Positions 25,616-33,942 of a stretch of 64,000 nucleotides of DNA are shown here, in pieces. Source of the DNA: Planococcus sp. SK3692. GTDB taxonomy: Bacteria > Bacillota > Bacilli > Bacillales_A > Planococcaceae. The stretch spans positions 868,001 through 932,000 of the forward strand of contig NZ_JARCHV010000002.1 of NCBI RefSeq assembly GCF_028890485.2. Reading direction: 5' to 3'. The notes under the pieces are model-generated. The model saw only the letters and a program-made list of their open reading frames with translations, was not told the DNA's origin and searched no databases. How positions within the stretch are numbered: the first letter of the stretch is position 1; the number at the start of each line of letters is the position of its first letter. The translations under genes and the position numbers were made by a program.

Positions 25616-26764
25616 ATGAGCGTGAGTAAAAACACGAAAAATCAGCGAATGGTCAGGCTGCTTCCAGGTCTGGCCCTTTGTTTGTTGGTTATATGGGCAG
25701 GAATTTATGGAGCGGATTTGATTGGTACTGCGCTCGGTGCAGCCGGGTTCTTGCCAGAAGGCGGAAAAAGCCCGGTTTCGGGAATTTTTGTGGCGATCTT
25801 GATTGGCATCATCATCCGCAACACAATAGGCTTGCCGGAAGTCTTCATTAGCGGCATCGGTTTTGCCGTTAAATACGCATTGCGTTTAGGCATCATCCTG
25901 CTTGGCCTGCGCTTGAGCTTGACGGAAGCCTTGACGCTCGGCGCGTGGGGCATGCCGCTTATCGTGGCCTGCATCACCGTAGGAATCGGAGTCACATTGT
26001 TTTTTACAAAACTATTCGGGCAATCCAACCGGCTTGGCGCTTTAATTGCGAACGGAACTGGAATTTGCGGCGTGACCGCCATTATGGCGACGGCACCGGT
26101 GATTCGTGCAAAAGAAAACGAAATTTCGTATGCTATTGCCAATATCACGGTTTTCGGGCTGGCGGGCATGTTGTTCTATCCTTATCTCGCCCACTTCTTT
26201 TTTGCCGATGAGCCAATTAAAGCCGGCCTGTTTCTCGGAACGGCTATACATGACACGGCGCAAGTGACTGGCGCTGCCTTGATGTACGAGCAGATGTATG
26301 ACTCGACACTTGCGCTAGATGTGGCGACCATTACGAAATTAACGCGCAATCTGTTTATCATCGCCGTGATTCCCTTGATCGCATATTTATTTTTCCGAAG
26401 TGAAGGCCAAGATGGGGGCACGATGCCAAAATGGTATAAGCTTTTCCCGTTTTTCATCCTTGGATTTTTATTGCTTTCGCTGCTCCGCACGGTCGGTGAT
26501 GCGACACTCGCTTCAGGCGGCCAGGCTTTCGGAATATTCGGCGCGTCGGGCTGGGAAGAGTTCTACAGCTTTTGGAGTTCCTTCGGTTCGACGTATATGC
26601 TCGGCCTCGCGATGGCAGGGGTCGGCTTATCGACTAATTTAAAAATATTCCGTGGGATGGGATTGAAGCCGTTTTACATCGGCTTGATTGCTGCCATCTC
26701 TGTCGGGGCAGTCAGTTTATTGCTCATTTCGCTATTCGGCGATTTGGTGCAACTGGCGTATTGA
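25616..26764 (+). CDS. YeiH-family membrane transporter (putative sulfate exporter family)
   Basis: About 382 aa with ten or so membrane helices. Conserved blocks: ILLGLRLSL, LIANGTGICGVTAIMATAPVI, GTAIHDTAQVTGAAL and G-x-x-M-AGVGLSTNL, all typical of the YeiH (UPF0324) family. AAGGAG ends 3 nt before the ATG; an in-frame GTG six bases on has better spacing and may be the true start. Substrate unproven: members are named putative sulfate exporters. It is downstream of, but separate in function from, the polysaccharide genes. Confidence 0.85.
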   Translation: MSVSKNTKNQRMVRLLPGLALCLLVIWAGIYGADLIGTALGAAGFLPEGGKSPVSGIFVAILIGIIIRNTIGLPEVFISGIGFAVKYALRLGIILLGLRLSLTEALTLGAWGMPLIVACITVGIGVTLFFTKLFGQSNRLGALIANGTGICGVTAIMATAPVIRAKENEISYAIANITVFGLAGMLFYPYLAHFFFADEPIKAGLFLGTAIHDTAQVTGAALMYEQMYDSTLALDVATITKLTRNLFIIAVIPLIAYLFFRSEGQDGGTMPKWYKLFPFFILGFLLLSLLRTVGDATLASGGQAFGIFGASGWEEFYSFWSSFGSTYMLGLAMAGVGLSTNLKIFRGMGLKPFYIGLIAAISVGAVSLLLISLFGDLVQLAY

Positions 26765-26768
26765 ATGG

Positions 26769-26810
26769 AAATCACCTGTATGCCGTCTAATGGCACGCAG
26801 GTGATTTTTT
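26769..26810 (+). terminator. Intrinsic terminator
   Basis: AAATCACCTG / CAGGTGATTT with an inner GCC/GGC pair, followed by TTTT. Confidence 0.88.
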
Positions 26811-26886
26811 ATGGACTCGGAAACCTGTTTTCTCCAAGCTCACTGAGGGTATGGAAAAGCAACAGCATTTAAAGGAGGAGAAGAGA

Positions 26887-27216
26887 ATGAATATAGAAGC
26901 TGAACGCGATCTTCTGAAAGATGAATATGGCAATTATTATGTCGTCTCCTATGCGACAAAAGATTCCTTGACCGTGGTGAACGCCGCTTTGTATCATGCG
27001 TTCAATCAAGAGCTGACAGACGAGTTTGTGGCAGAAGTAAAGCGTAAATATCCAAAAGGGGTAGCCATTGGCGTCTATTTTGCGGATCTTGTGCATGAAC
27101 AAATCGAGAAACTCGAAGACCCGGAATTTCGAGGGCATATTTATGATTTAAACGAAGTACGGAAAGAATACGATATCCACCTGAAACCGATTTATCATAA
27201 TTCCATCCATCTTTAA
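26887..27216 (+). CDS. Hypothetical protein
   Basis: 109 aa, soluble and acidic, with no signal or membrane segment. The ATG follows AAAGGAGGAGAAG; an in-frame ATG 12 codons upstream has no site and is rejected. Visible features: an N-terminal DEYGNYYVVSYATKD strand-rich part and a helical C-terminal half (LVHEQIEKLEDPEF, LNEVRKEYDIHLKPIYHNSIHL). I do not recognise the family. It stands alone between the transporter and a broken lipoprotein gene. Confidence 0.7.
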   Translation: MNIEAERDLLKDEYGNYYVVSYATKDSLTVVNAALYHAFNQELTDEFVAEVKRKYPKGVAIGVYFADLVHEQIEKLEDPEFRGHIYDLNEVRKEYDIHLKPIYHNSIHL

Positions 27217-27312
27217 TCAAGTTGAGAACAAATATACCTTTTCCTGTTTATTGATGACTGAATATTCGGCAAAATTATCGTAGCACCAATTAGTTGGAAA
27301 GGAGGAGAGTTG

Positions 27313-28039
27313 ATGAAATATCGCTATGGTTTAGGAGGGGTGGCACTCGTACTTACAGTGGCCGGCTGCGGGACGCAGGATACGGTGACGGAGGAAGCTG
27401 CTGAAGAGTCGGTGCAGGAAGATGCCGTCCAAGAAGAAGCGGCATCGGAAGAAACGCCAGCGGACAGCACCAGCGGAGATAGCCATGATAGCGAAGAGGC
27501 AATTGTCGATCCATATGATTATTTCCTTGAAGATGGGTCAACAGCAAGATTCGAGGGCTACGGCAACGAATTTGCCGAGTTTACGTTGAGAACCGATTAT
27601 ATGGAGGCAAACCATGTCGCGACTTACGAAGAAAATGGCGGCACCGTCGTGCTGAGAGTCTATCGATTGCTGGACGACCGTATTGAACTCGTCAAAACAG
27701 GAAGGCGAGTTTTATGATGAGTACACAGCGAGCTTTAAGGAATTGGAAGCGTTGGAAGTGATTTCGACTTATCTGGAATTCCCGATCGAAGAAGGTCAGG
27801 AAATCGGTGATGCGACTGTTGTCGAAACCGGAACTAGCTTAGAGACGCCATACCAACATTTCGATGACGTATTCATGCTCGAATCGATTGAGGAAGAAGA
27901 CGGCGCGGTCAACCGTAATTATTTTGTCAAAGGTTACGGGGAAGTAAAACGTGAATTCCGTGGAAACGTCGATGATCCCGATGAGATGGCGGTCACTTCT
28001 ACACTCGCATCCATCGAACTTGGCGAAACTAGGAAGTGA
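27313..28039 (+). pseudogene. Lipoprotein gene with a +1 frameshift
   Basis: The first part (to 27717, 134 aa) has a lipoprotein signal with lipobox VAGC, an acidic Glu/Ala/Ser linker and a domain beginning DPYDYFLEDGSTARFEGYGNE. It ends abruptly at a stop after RIELVKTGRRVL. The other frame, open from about 27683 to 28039, continues the same fold (EGEFYDEYTASFKELEAL... FVKGYGEVKREF). Joining them at the AAAA at 27694-27697 gives one protein of about 241 aa, as if one A were gained. A sequencing or assembly error in the homopolymer is as likely as true inactivation; programmed +1 shifting is possible but no stop-adjacent slippery signal is evident. Function unknown. Confidence 0.7.
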
Positions 28040-28053
28040 ACAAATAGATTTAT

Positions 28054-28082
28054 GGAAAAGCCCGCTTATGAAGCGGGCTTTT
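28054..28082 (+). terminator. Terminator hairpin, copy 1 of a duplicated pair
   Basis: AAAAGCCCGCTT / AAGCGGGCTTTT. A 29-nt stretch here recurs identically at 28323-28351, on the far side of a 240-bp repeat element. Confidence 0.9.
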
Positions 28083-28322
28083 CCCAGGCTGTCGAGAAAC
28101 CCTTGAAAAGCGTATTTTCCGAAGCTTAGCGCTCGCTTTCCATGGGGCGGGAATCGAGCCTCCTCGTCACTTCGTTCCTGCAGGGTCTCTCAAACCCGCT
28201 ATTCCCATAGGAGTCGAGCGAACGCTTCTCCAAATACTAAGATAATTCGTTGTTTTTTTAATTGTGGAATAGTATCACACTCTTTTCATTTATAGGAGTT
28301 TATAGACTTCTTCAACACTCTG
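28083..28322 (-). repeat. Dispersed ~240-bp intergenic element, copy A
   Basis: Non-coding. Read on the minus strand it consists of about 85 bp of AT-rich sequence, then a GC-rich core of 153 bp (28085-28237) beginning GTATTTGGAGAAGCG and ending TTTCTCGACAGCCTG. The core matches the plus-strand core at 59058-59210 at roughly 80-85% by eye with a few single-base indels; the AT-rich part is also similar. Internal complementary blocks (GCGGG/CCCGC, TTCGCTC/GAAAGCGAGC, CTCC/GGAG) suggest a folded RNA or DNA. It is flanked on both sides by the same terminator hairpin. Confidence 0.85.
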
Positions 28323-28355
28323 GGAAAAGCCCGCTTATGAAGCGGGCTTTTTCGA
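28323..28355 (+). terminator. Terminator hairpin, copy 2 of the duplicated pair
   Basis: Identical over 29 nt to the hairpin at 28054-28082 and followed by one more T. Confidence 0.9.
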
Positions 28356-28592
28356 CTGTATAGGGATTATCTTATTGTCTGAAAAAAATTGAGAAGGTCA
28401 CGACTATCAAAGTCGGTTAATGGAGGAAATATCCGATGCCAATGACGAGGATATGAAAAAAATAACTAATGGGACTTCACTCATTCTCTATCAGCCTAAA
28501 GTCTGAAATTAATCAGAATTATAAGAAAAGTCTTTCAATTTAGCGGAGAGTCGATATAATAAACAATTATAATCAAAAGGGAGATGAGGCAA
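28356..28592 (+). promoter_or_regulatory. Upstream region of the malic enzyme gene
   Basis: No gene. TATAAT at 28555-28560 is a good -10; the best -35 is a poor TTTCAA 16 nt upstream. The start codon then lies about 30 bp further on, after AAAGGGAG. Confidence 0.4.
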
Positions 28593-29804
28593 ATGACCGA
28601 TTTGAAAACCGATTCGCTGAACTTGCATAGAAGGCATCAAGGGAAATTGGAGATTCGTTCAAAAGTGGCTGTGGAAAACGAAAGGGATTTGAGCCTCGCT
28701 TATTCTCCTGGCGTAGCGGCACCATGCCGTGAAATTCATGCCGATCCAAGCAAAGTCCATGAATATACGATGAAAGGCAACACGGTCGCGGTCATTACAG
28801 ACGGCACTGCCGTGCTTGGACTCGGCAATATCGGCCCTCAAGCAGCGCTTCCGGTTATGGAAGGGAAAGCTTTATTGTTCAAGGAATTTGCCGGTGTGGA
28901 TGCATTCCCGATCTGCCTCGATACGACAGATGCGGAAGAAATCATCCGAACCGTCAAATTGCTCGAGCCGGGCTTTGGAGGAGTCAACCTCGAAGACATT
29001 GCCGCCCCGACTTGCTTTATCGTGGAGCAGCGCCTGAAACAGGAAATGAACATTCCTGTCTTCCACGATGACCAGCACGGCACCGCGATTGTTACACTGG
29101 CTGGCCTCATCAATTCCTTGAAGCTGGTCGAAAAGGAAATTGAAGATGTGAAAGTGGTGGTGAACGGCGCTGGCGCGGCAGGCATCGCCATCGTCAAATT
29201 ACTGGCGAAATTCGGGTTTGGCCACATCGTCATGTGCGATACAAAAGGCGCGATTTATAACGGTCGCCCGAATGGCATGAATCCGTTCAAAGCCGAAGTG
29301 GCGGAAATGAGCAATTACCAGATGGAACAAGGGCAGTTGGCGGATGTTATCGTCGGTGCTGACGTTTTTGTCGGTGTATCGGCAGAAGGTGCATTGACGG
29401 AAACCATGGTGCGATCGATGAATGAAGATCCGGTCATCTTCGCAATGGCGAACCCGAACCCGGAAATTTTGCCGAATGCCGCAAAATCAGCCGGAGCTCG
29501 AGTCGTTGGGACAGGGCGTTCCGATTTTGCCAATCAGGTCAATAATGTGCTGGCGTTTCCAGGATTATTCCGTGGCGCACTTGATGTACAGGCGAGCGAC
29601 ATTAACGACGCGATGAAAATCGCGGCAGTTGAAGCAATTGCTGCCTTGATAGCCACCCATGAACTTCACGAAGATTATGTGATACCGAAGCCGTTCGACC
29701 CGCGAGTAGCACAGGCGGTCGCTGAAGCAGTCGCTAGGGCTGCTGAAGAAACGGGCGTTGCCAAAGTATCGCTCAAAGAGCCTGCCCAGCAGATTGTCTT
29801 ATAA
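28593..29804 (+). CDS. NAD(P)-dependent malic enzyme (YtsJ/MaeB-like)
   Basis: 403 aa. The ATG at 28593 is preferred to one three codons upstream that abuts the ribosome binding site. LAYSPGVAAPCREI, VITDGTAVLGLGNIGPQAALPVMEGKA (in order), GVDAFPICLDT, VFHDDQHGTAI with the metal-binding acidic residues, and the Rossmann loop VVNGAGAAGIAI are all intact. The C-terminal phosphotransacetylase-like half of the long MaeB form is absent, giving the usual length of Bacillus enzymes. It converts malate to pyruvate and CO2, linking the TCA cycle or the glyoxylate shunt (aceAB in this window) to pyruvate. Confidence 0.94.
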   Translation: MTDLKTDSLNLHRRHQGKLEIRSKVAVENERDLSLAYSPGVAAPCREIHADPSKVHEYTMKGNTVAVITDGTAVLGLGNIGPQAALPVMEGKALLFKEFAGVDAFPICLDTTDAEEIIRTVKLLEPGFGGVNLEDIAAPTCFIVEQRLKQEMNIPVFHDDQHGTAIVTLAGLINSLKLVEKEIEDVKVVVNGAGAAGIAIVKLLAKFGFGHIVMCDTKGAIYNGRPNGMNPFKAEVAEMSNYQMEQGQLADVIVGADVFVGVSAEGALTETMVRSMNEDPVIFAMANPNPEILPNAAKSAGARVVGTGRSDFANQVNNVLAFPGLFRGALDVQASDINDAMKIAAVEAIAALIATHELHEDYVIPKPFDPRVAQAVAEAVARAAEETGVAKVSLKEPAQQIVL

Positions 29805-29811
29805 TAAATAG

Positions 29812-29854
29812 AAGAAAGCCTGAATTCCCCTCCCCCTGGAATTCAGGCTTTCTT
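29812..29854 (+). terminator. Intrinsic terminator after the malic enzyme gene
   Basis: 17-bp perfect arms beginning AAGAAAGCCTGAATTCC around a 9-nt pyrimidine loop. Confidence 0.88.
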
Positions 29855-29885
29855 AGGTTTCGTAACGGCAGGATGAAATAGTACA

Positions 29886-29938
29886 AAAAAAAGACTGTCC
29901 GATTTCGTCAATTAGATGACGAGCGGAACGGTCTTTTT
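29886..29938 (-). terminator. Terminator of the metI-metC operon
   Basis: Arms AAAGACTGTCCG / CGGAACGGTCTTT with one bulge and an A-run on the plus strand (T-run for minus-strand transcripts). Confidence 0.7.
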
Positions 29939-29950
29939 CAATGAGCACCA

Positions 29951-31123
29951 TCAATCAGCGACGCTCAGTCCTTTAGCAATCGCAATTTTTTCGAGTGCCT
30001 GGCTAAAGTCATTGATCAAATCATCGGGGTGCTCGAGTCCTGCGGAAAAGCGCAGAAGCCCATCGGTGATGCCGCGCTTTTCGCGTTCAGCCGGGGGCAT
30101 TGCGGCATGGGACATGGTAGCTGGATAAGACAGGATTGATTCGACCGCGCCAAGGCTGACGGCGAATACAGGAATTTCCAAAGCATCCACGAGAATACGG
30201 GCAGCATCTTTATCCGCCAGTCGGAATGACAGCACACAGCCTGCATGGCTTGCTTGCCGGTTGTGGATCGGGTTGCCGGGATGGAACGAGAAGCCGGGAT
30301 AATAAACTTCTTCGACAAGCGGATGCCTGTGCAAATACTCTGCAATGCGTGCGGTTGTCTCGCCGGATTGTTTTGTGCGAGCGCCGAGTGTTTTAATGCC
30401 TTGGATCAGTGTATAGGAGTCTTGCGCACCGAGCACAGAGCCGAATGTATTTTGGATGAAAGCCAATTGTTCCCCGAGGCCCGCATCTTTTGTTACCGCA
30501 AGACCGGCTGTGATGTCGCTATGGCCAGAAAGGAATTTCGTCGCACTGTGGAGCACAATATCCGCGCCGAGTTCAAGTGGATTTTGGTAAAGCGGTGTCA
30601 TGAAGGTATTATCGACGAACGTCATAGCATCGTTTGCTTTGGCCAGTTTCGCTGCCATTTCAATATCGGTAATTTTCATGACAGGGTTGGAAGGCGTTTC
30701 AATGTAGACAACTTTCGTATTCGGCTGGAACGCGGCAGCCACTTCGCCGAGGTCGGTCATGTCAACGAATGTGTAATCGACTTTGAATTTTTCCAACACT
30801 TCCGTAATGAAGCGATAAGTGCCGCCGTAAACGTCTTCCGAGACCAGTACGTGATCGCCTGCTTTTAACAGCATGAAGGCTGAGGAGATGGCTGCCATGC
30901 CGGATGAAAAGGCCAAGCCCCGTGCGCCTCCTTCAAGTTTAGCGATTGTTTCTTCAAGTGATTTACGCGTCGGGTTGCCGGAGCGGCTGTAATCAAACGG
31001 CCCGAACGAATCGATGCTTTCCTGGTGGAAAGTCGACGACAAATAGATCGGCACATTGACTGCGCCTGTTAATGGATCGATGCCTGCTGAATGGATCAAT
31101 TTCGTCTCGCGTCGTTCACTCAT
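29951..31123 (-). CDS. metC: Cystathionine beta-lyase MetC
   Basis: 390 aa, PLP enzyme of the Cys/Met metabolism family. YSRSGNPTR, SSGMAAISS, ETPSNPVMKITDI, VDNTFMTP and LHSATKFLSGHSD (Lys of the Schiff base) are all present. It cleaves cystathionine to homocysteine, pyruvate and ammonia. The start lies within the end of metI (8-bp overlap) with AAGGAGG eight bases upstream. The pairing and order with the upstream paralog match B. subtilis metI-metC, which supports MetC over cystathionine gamma-lyase. Confidence 0.9.
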   Translation of the reverse strand: MSERRETKLIHSAGIDPLTGAVNVPIYLSSTFHQESIDSFGPFDYSRSGNPTRKSLEETIAKLEGGARGLAFSSGMAAISSAFMLLKAGDHVLVSEDVYGGTYRFITEVLEKFKVDYTFVDMTDLGEVAAAFQPNTKVVYIETPSNPVMKITDIEMAAKLAKANDAMTFVDNTFMTPLYQNPLELGADIVLHSATKFLSGHSDITAGLAVTKDAGLGEQLAFIQNTFGSVLGAQDSYTLIQGIKTLGARTKQSGETTARIAEYLHRHPLVEEVYYPGFSFHPGNPIHNRQASHAGCVLSFRLADKDAARILVDALEIPVFAVSLGAVESILSYPATMSHAAMPPAEREKRGITDGLLRFSAGLEHPDDLINDFSQALEKIAIAKGLSVAD

Positions 31124-32240
31124 GGGAAACGACCTCCTTTTCCAGTTTGGCCAAGGCTTGTGACAAATCAGTGATCAAGTCTTCTGCCTGCTCTACGCCT
31201 ACTGAGAAGCGGAGCAGGCGGTTACAGACGCCGCGTGCCGTTCGTTGCGCTACCGGCATATCGGCGTGGGTCTGCGTCGCAGGATACGTGATGAAACTTT
31301 CCACCCCGCCAAGGCTCTCGGCGAATGTAATGAGCGACAGGCTCTCGAGAAATTCCCCGACCCATTGTTCTTCGCGCAGTCGGAAAGATAGCATGCCGCC
31401 TTTTCCAGGATACAGCACGTCTGCCACGGTCTCTTGAGTTTCAAGGAAACGGGCGAGTTCTTTGGCGTTCGCTTCGTGCTGGCGCATGCGCAGCGGCAAT
31501 GTTTTCAAGCCCCGGATCAACAACCAGGAATCCAGCGGCGACAACACAGCGCCGGCTGAGTTGTGAGCATTGAACAGCTCTTCACACAATGCCTCTCCTT
31601 TTGCGGCGACTAGCCCAGCGAGCACATCGTTATGGCCGCCAATGTATTTGGTCGCGCTATGAAGTACGATGTCGGCGCCGAGTACGAGCGGCTGCTGCAA
31701 GAAAGGCGTCAAGAACGTATTGTCGACAATCAATAGCAAATCGTGGCGCTTCGCCAATTGGACGTATAATTCCAAATCGATTTCCTGCATCAACGGGTTG
31801 GTCGGGGTTTCGATGAAAATCGCTTTCGTGTTGACATTGATTTTCGCTTCAGCCGTTTTCGGGTCGACGAAGGGATCGTATACGGGACGGATATGGTATT
31901 TTTCTTCATATTGTTCCAGCAATCGGTAAGTGCCGCCGTAAATGTCTTCAGGAAGTAAAATCTCATCGTTCGGGCGGAACAGGGAGAGGACCAGCTGTAT
32001 TGCGGCCATTCCGGAACTGCAGGCGAACCCTGCATCGCCGCCTTCCAAATTTGCGATGCCTTCTTCAAGGAGTTGGCGGGTCGGATTTTTCGTTCGCGTA
32101 TAATCATAGCCTGTGGATTTGCCAAGGCCTTCATGTTCGTAGGCAGTGGAGAGATAAATTGGGGGATTGACCGCCCCTGTGCGTTGGTCACTGCGATTAC
32201 CGAGTTGTACTAGTCGTGTTTCTAGGCTATGTTGTGTCAT
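31116..32240 (-). CDS. metI: Cystathionine gamma-synthase / O-acetylhomoserine thiolyase MetI
   Basis: 374 aa. ATG 32240 has AAAGGA nine bases upstream; an ATG three codons earlier abuts it. YDYTRTKNPTR, SSGMAAIQLVLSLF, ETPTNPLMQEIDL, VDNTFLTP and LHSATKYIGGHND (PLP Lys) mark the family. It joins an activated homoserine with cysteine to make cystathionine. It is the first gene after an S-box leader, so it is repressed when S-adenosylmethionine is plentiful. Confidence 0.9.
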   Translation of the reverse strand: MTQHSLETRLVQLGNRSDQRTGAVNPPIYLSTAYEHEGLGKSTGYDYTRTKNPTRQLLEEGIANLEGGDAGFACSSGMAAIQLVLSLFRPNDEILLPEDIYGGTYRLLEQYEEKYHIRPVYDPFVDPKTAEAKINVNTKAIFIETPTNPLMQEIDLELYVQLAKRHDLLLIVDNTFLTPFLQQPLVLGADIVLHSATKYIGGHNDVLAGLVAAKGEALCEELFNAHNSAGAVLSPLDSWLLIRGLKTLPLRMRQHEANAKELARFLETQETVADVLYPGKGGMLSFRLREEQWVGEFLESLSLITFAESLGGVESFITYPATQTHADMPVAQRTARGVCNRLLRFSVGVEQAEDLITDLSQALAKLEKEVVSHE

Positions 32241-32260
32241 GATCCTCATCCTTTCAAATC

Positions 32261-32303
32261 AAAAAGCAGGGGCTTTCTTCTATGATTAGAAGAAAGCCCC
32301 TGC
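32261..32303 (-). terminator. Leader terminator controlled by the SAM riboswitch
   Basis: 17-bp perfect arms beginning GCAGGGGCTTTCTTCTA on the plus strand, 4-nt loop, T-run on the minus strand, placed between the aptamer and metI. Confidence 0.92.
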
Positions 32304-32316
32304 CGTATATGCTATC

Positions 32317-32417
32317 TTCTCATCTACTAGGCTATACCTATTGGAATTAGCACCGTGACAATGTCCGGTTGCTGAGACTTCAAAGGGCCAAATCCCTCCA
32401 TCTCTCTCGATAAGAAT
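32317..32417 (-). ncRNA. SAM-I riboswitch (S-box)
   Basis: Minus strand: TTCTTATC-GAGAGAG-x-x-GGAGGGA, then GGCCC-x-x-TGAAG-x-CTCAGCAACC, the classic S-box order. P1 closes between TTCTTATC (32410-32417) and GATGAGAA (32317-32324) with one G-U pair. SAM binding favours the downstream terminator and stops metIC transcription. Confidence 0.95.
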
Positions 32418-32420
32418 CGT

Positions 32421-32616
32421 TTTATATAGTTGTGGTTGGTTGATGTTTTCCATCATACGGCAATTGCTTTCGAAACACAAGCGGAATATTAAAAATACTC
32501 TCGCGATTGCGGAAAGGGCGCTCGCTGTTATTCCGGATGCTGAAATGGTATGCTGAGATATACTTTTAATACGTGCGGCCGAAAAGCCAACGCTAGCAGC
32601 AAAGGGGTTCTGAATT
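32421..32616. promoter_or_regulatory. Divergent upstream region of metI and the cobalamin/STAS operon
   Basis: About 195 bp without a gene. A TATACT at 32559-32564 is a possible plus-strand -10, without a recognisable -35. On the minus strand a TATATAAAA-like stretch near 32420-32430 may be the metI -10. Confidence 0.3.
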
Positions 32617-32922
32617 ATGTACATCGTCACATCGACCGTCATTGTACCCGAAGACAAAGTACAAGACGTCATAGAAATCTACCAAAAACGATCGCGCCGT
32701 GTGGACCAAGCGGAAGGCTTTACCTCATTCCGATTGATACAGAATACGAAAAAGCGCCACGAACTGACCGTTCACTTGGAATGGCAATCCAAACAGGCAT
32801 ATATGAATTGGGTCAAGAGCCAGGAGTTCAAGGAAATACATGATTTGGAGAAAAACTATCCAGACCAAGAACTTGCCGGCATTGTGCCGAAAGTCCATCA
32901 ATACGAAGTGGTGGCGGAATGA
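32617..32922 (+). CDS. ABM-fold monooxygenase (HmoA/IsdG-like)
   Basis: 101 aa. MYIVTSTVIVPEDKVQDVIEIYQ, a central EGFTSFRLIQNTKKRHELTVHLEWQSKQAYMNWVKSQEF and a C-terminal strand fit the ferredoxin-like antibiotic biosynthesis monooxygenase fold, close in layout to heme-degrading HmoA/IsdG. Whether the heme-ligand His is present is uncertain. The ATG follows AAAGGGG. Its stop overlaps the next start (ATGA), so it is the first gene of the cobalamin/STAS operon. Confidence 0.75.
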   Translation: MYIVTSTVIVPEDKVQDVIEIYQKRSRRVDQAEGFTSFRLIQNTKKRHELTVHLEWQSKQAYMNWVKSQEFKEIHDLEKNYPDQELAGIVPKVHQYEVVAE

Positions 32923-33287
32923 ACCCTGAGCAGAAACAACAAATTGCCGAAAAGACGGCAGATGCCATTTACGAAGCATACCCAAATTTATGGGAGCGTT
33001 TCGGGGAACGCGGCTATGGACATACGGTTAAAGACAATCATCACCATTTGGATTACTTGCAAACAGCTTGGGAACTAGAGAGTGAACAATCGTTTATTGA
33101 CTACACCATCTGGCTCGAGAACGTACTCGTAAGCCGCAATGTCGAAACCGCGCTCATCATTGATAATTTCAAACGGCTTATGGATATTGTGCCGCGCTTC
33201 ACCGAAAAAACGCAAGGAGATTTCATGCGGGGCTGCCTCGATCGTGCAGTCCGGTTATTGGAGCTCCCTCTAGATAAAAGGGGCTGA
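32919..33287 (+). CDS. Helical protein of unknown function coupled to a B12-binding protein
   Basis: 122 aa, predicted all-helical, with KDNHHHLDYLQTAWELESEQSFIDYTIWLENVLVSRNVE at residues about 39-77. I recall similar His-x-x-YL / F-x-x-Y-x-x-WL-x-x-x-L-x-x-R blocks at the N-termini of some cobalamin-binding sensor proteins, so this may be that domain as a free subunit; this is from memory and unverified. It is separated from the B12 gene by four bases, and both are translationally linked to the flanking genes. Confidence 0.7.
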   Translation: MNPEQKQQIAEKTADAIYEAYPNLWERFGERGYGHTVKDNHHHLDYLQTAWELESEQSFIDYTIWLENVLVSRNVETALIIDNFKRLMDIVPRFTEKTQGDFMRGCLDRAVRLLELPLDKRG

Positions 33288-33291
33288 TCAA

Positions 33292-33942
33292 ATGAACGAT
33301 TCAACACAGCTTTCAGACTTTTTCCTGCAGGGGCAGGAAGAGGAAGCTTTAAAATATGTCCAGAATTTCCTGGAAACCCATTCATATGAACAACTCTACG
33401 GCAAACTTCTTACGCCTGCGATGTATCGCATCGGGGAATTATGGGAACAAAATGAGATTTCGGTAGCGGAAGAGCATTTGGCAACGGCCGTTTGCGATTT
33501 CGTGTTATCTGCTACAGAGCTTCGTAATAAGACAAACACTGGGCCAAAAAAAGCGATGATTTTTGGCCCAGAAGGCGAAGAGCATTATATCGGGCTCAAG
33601 ATGGTAGCGGCAATGTTTCGCGAAGAAGGGTATGAAGTCCGCTATATGGGGCCAAATTTGCCGCTCGATTCTGCGCTCGAACTTGCTGATGAATGGCAGC
33701 CGGACGTGGTTGCCCTATCAGGCGCACTCGCGCATCGACTCCCGGCTTTAAAAGCCTATGCAGAAGCTTTTGCACAAAGTGATTCCAAACCTGCCGTATT
33801 GATTGGCGGCCGTGCCGTTACGTTGTCGAGTTTTGCAGATTTACATGTAAAAGGAGCGGTGATTGTCCGTGAACTTGGTGCGCTCAGGGAATGGATCCGC
33901 ACAGGAAAGGGGCAGAACGATGACACGCTCTCCACTGGCTGA
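33292..33942 (+). CDS. Cobalamin-binding sensor with CarH-type light-sensing motif
   Basis: 216 aa. A helical cap domain (about 1-80) carries W51-x9-E61-H62 (WEQNEISVAEEH), the Wx9EH motif that covers adenosylcobalamin in CarH/LitR photoreceptors. A Rossmann-like domain follows, with E96-x-H98-x-x-G101 supplying the lower axial His, then VRYMGPNLPLDSALELADEWQPDVVALS. There is no MerR DNA-binding domain, unlike CarH. Start after AAAAGGGG. The 3' end overlaps the STAS gene by 23 bp. Likely a light- or B12-responsive sensor acting through protein contacts. Confidence 0.85.
   Translation: MNDSTQLSDFFLQGQEEEALKYVQNFLETHSYEQLYGKLLTPAMYRIGELWEQNEISVAEEHLATAVCDFVLSATELRNKTNTGPKKAMIFGPEGEEHYIGLKMVAAMFREEGYEVRYMGPNLPLDSALELADEWQPDVVALSGALAHRLPALKAYAEAFAQSDSKPAVLIGGRAVTLSSFADLHVKGAVIVRELGALREWIRTGKGQNDDTLSTG

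Noticed and set aside
27694..27717. Programmed frameshift in the lipoprotein gene
   Set aside because: The required shift is +1 and no slippery codon next to a stop or stimulatory structure is evident; an indel or sequencing error is simpler.
28085..28237. Repeat element core as a protein-coding or IS remnant
   Set aside because: No frame stays open across both copies, and no transposase similarity or terminal inverted repeats of IS type were seen.
30245..30868. Plus-strand open frame inside metC
   Set aside because: It is antisense to conserved PLP-enzyme coding sequence, with no ribosome site.
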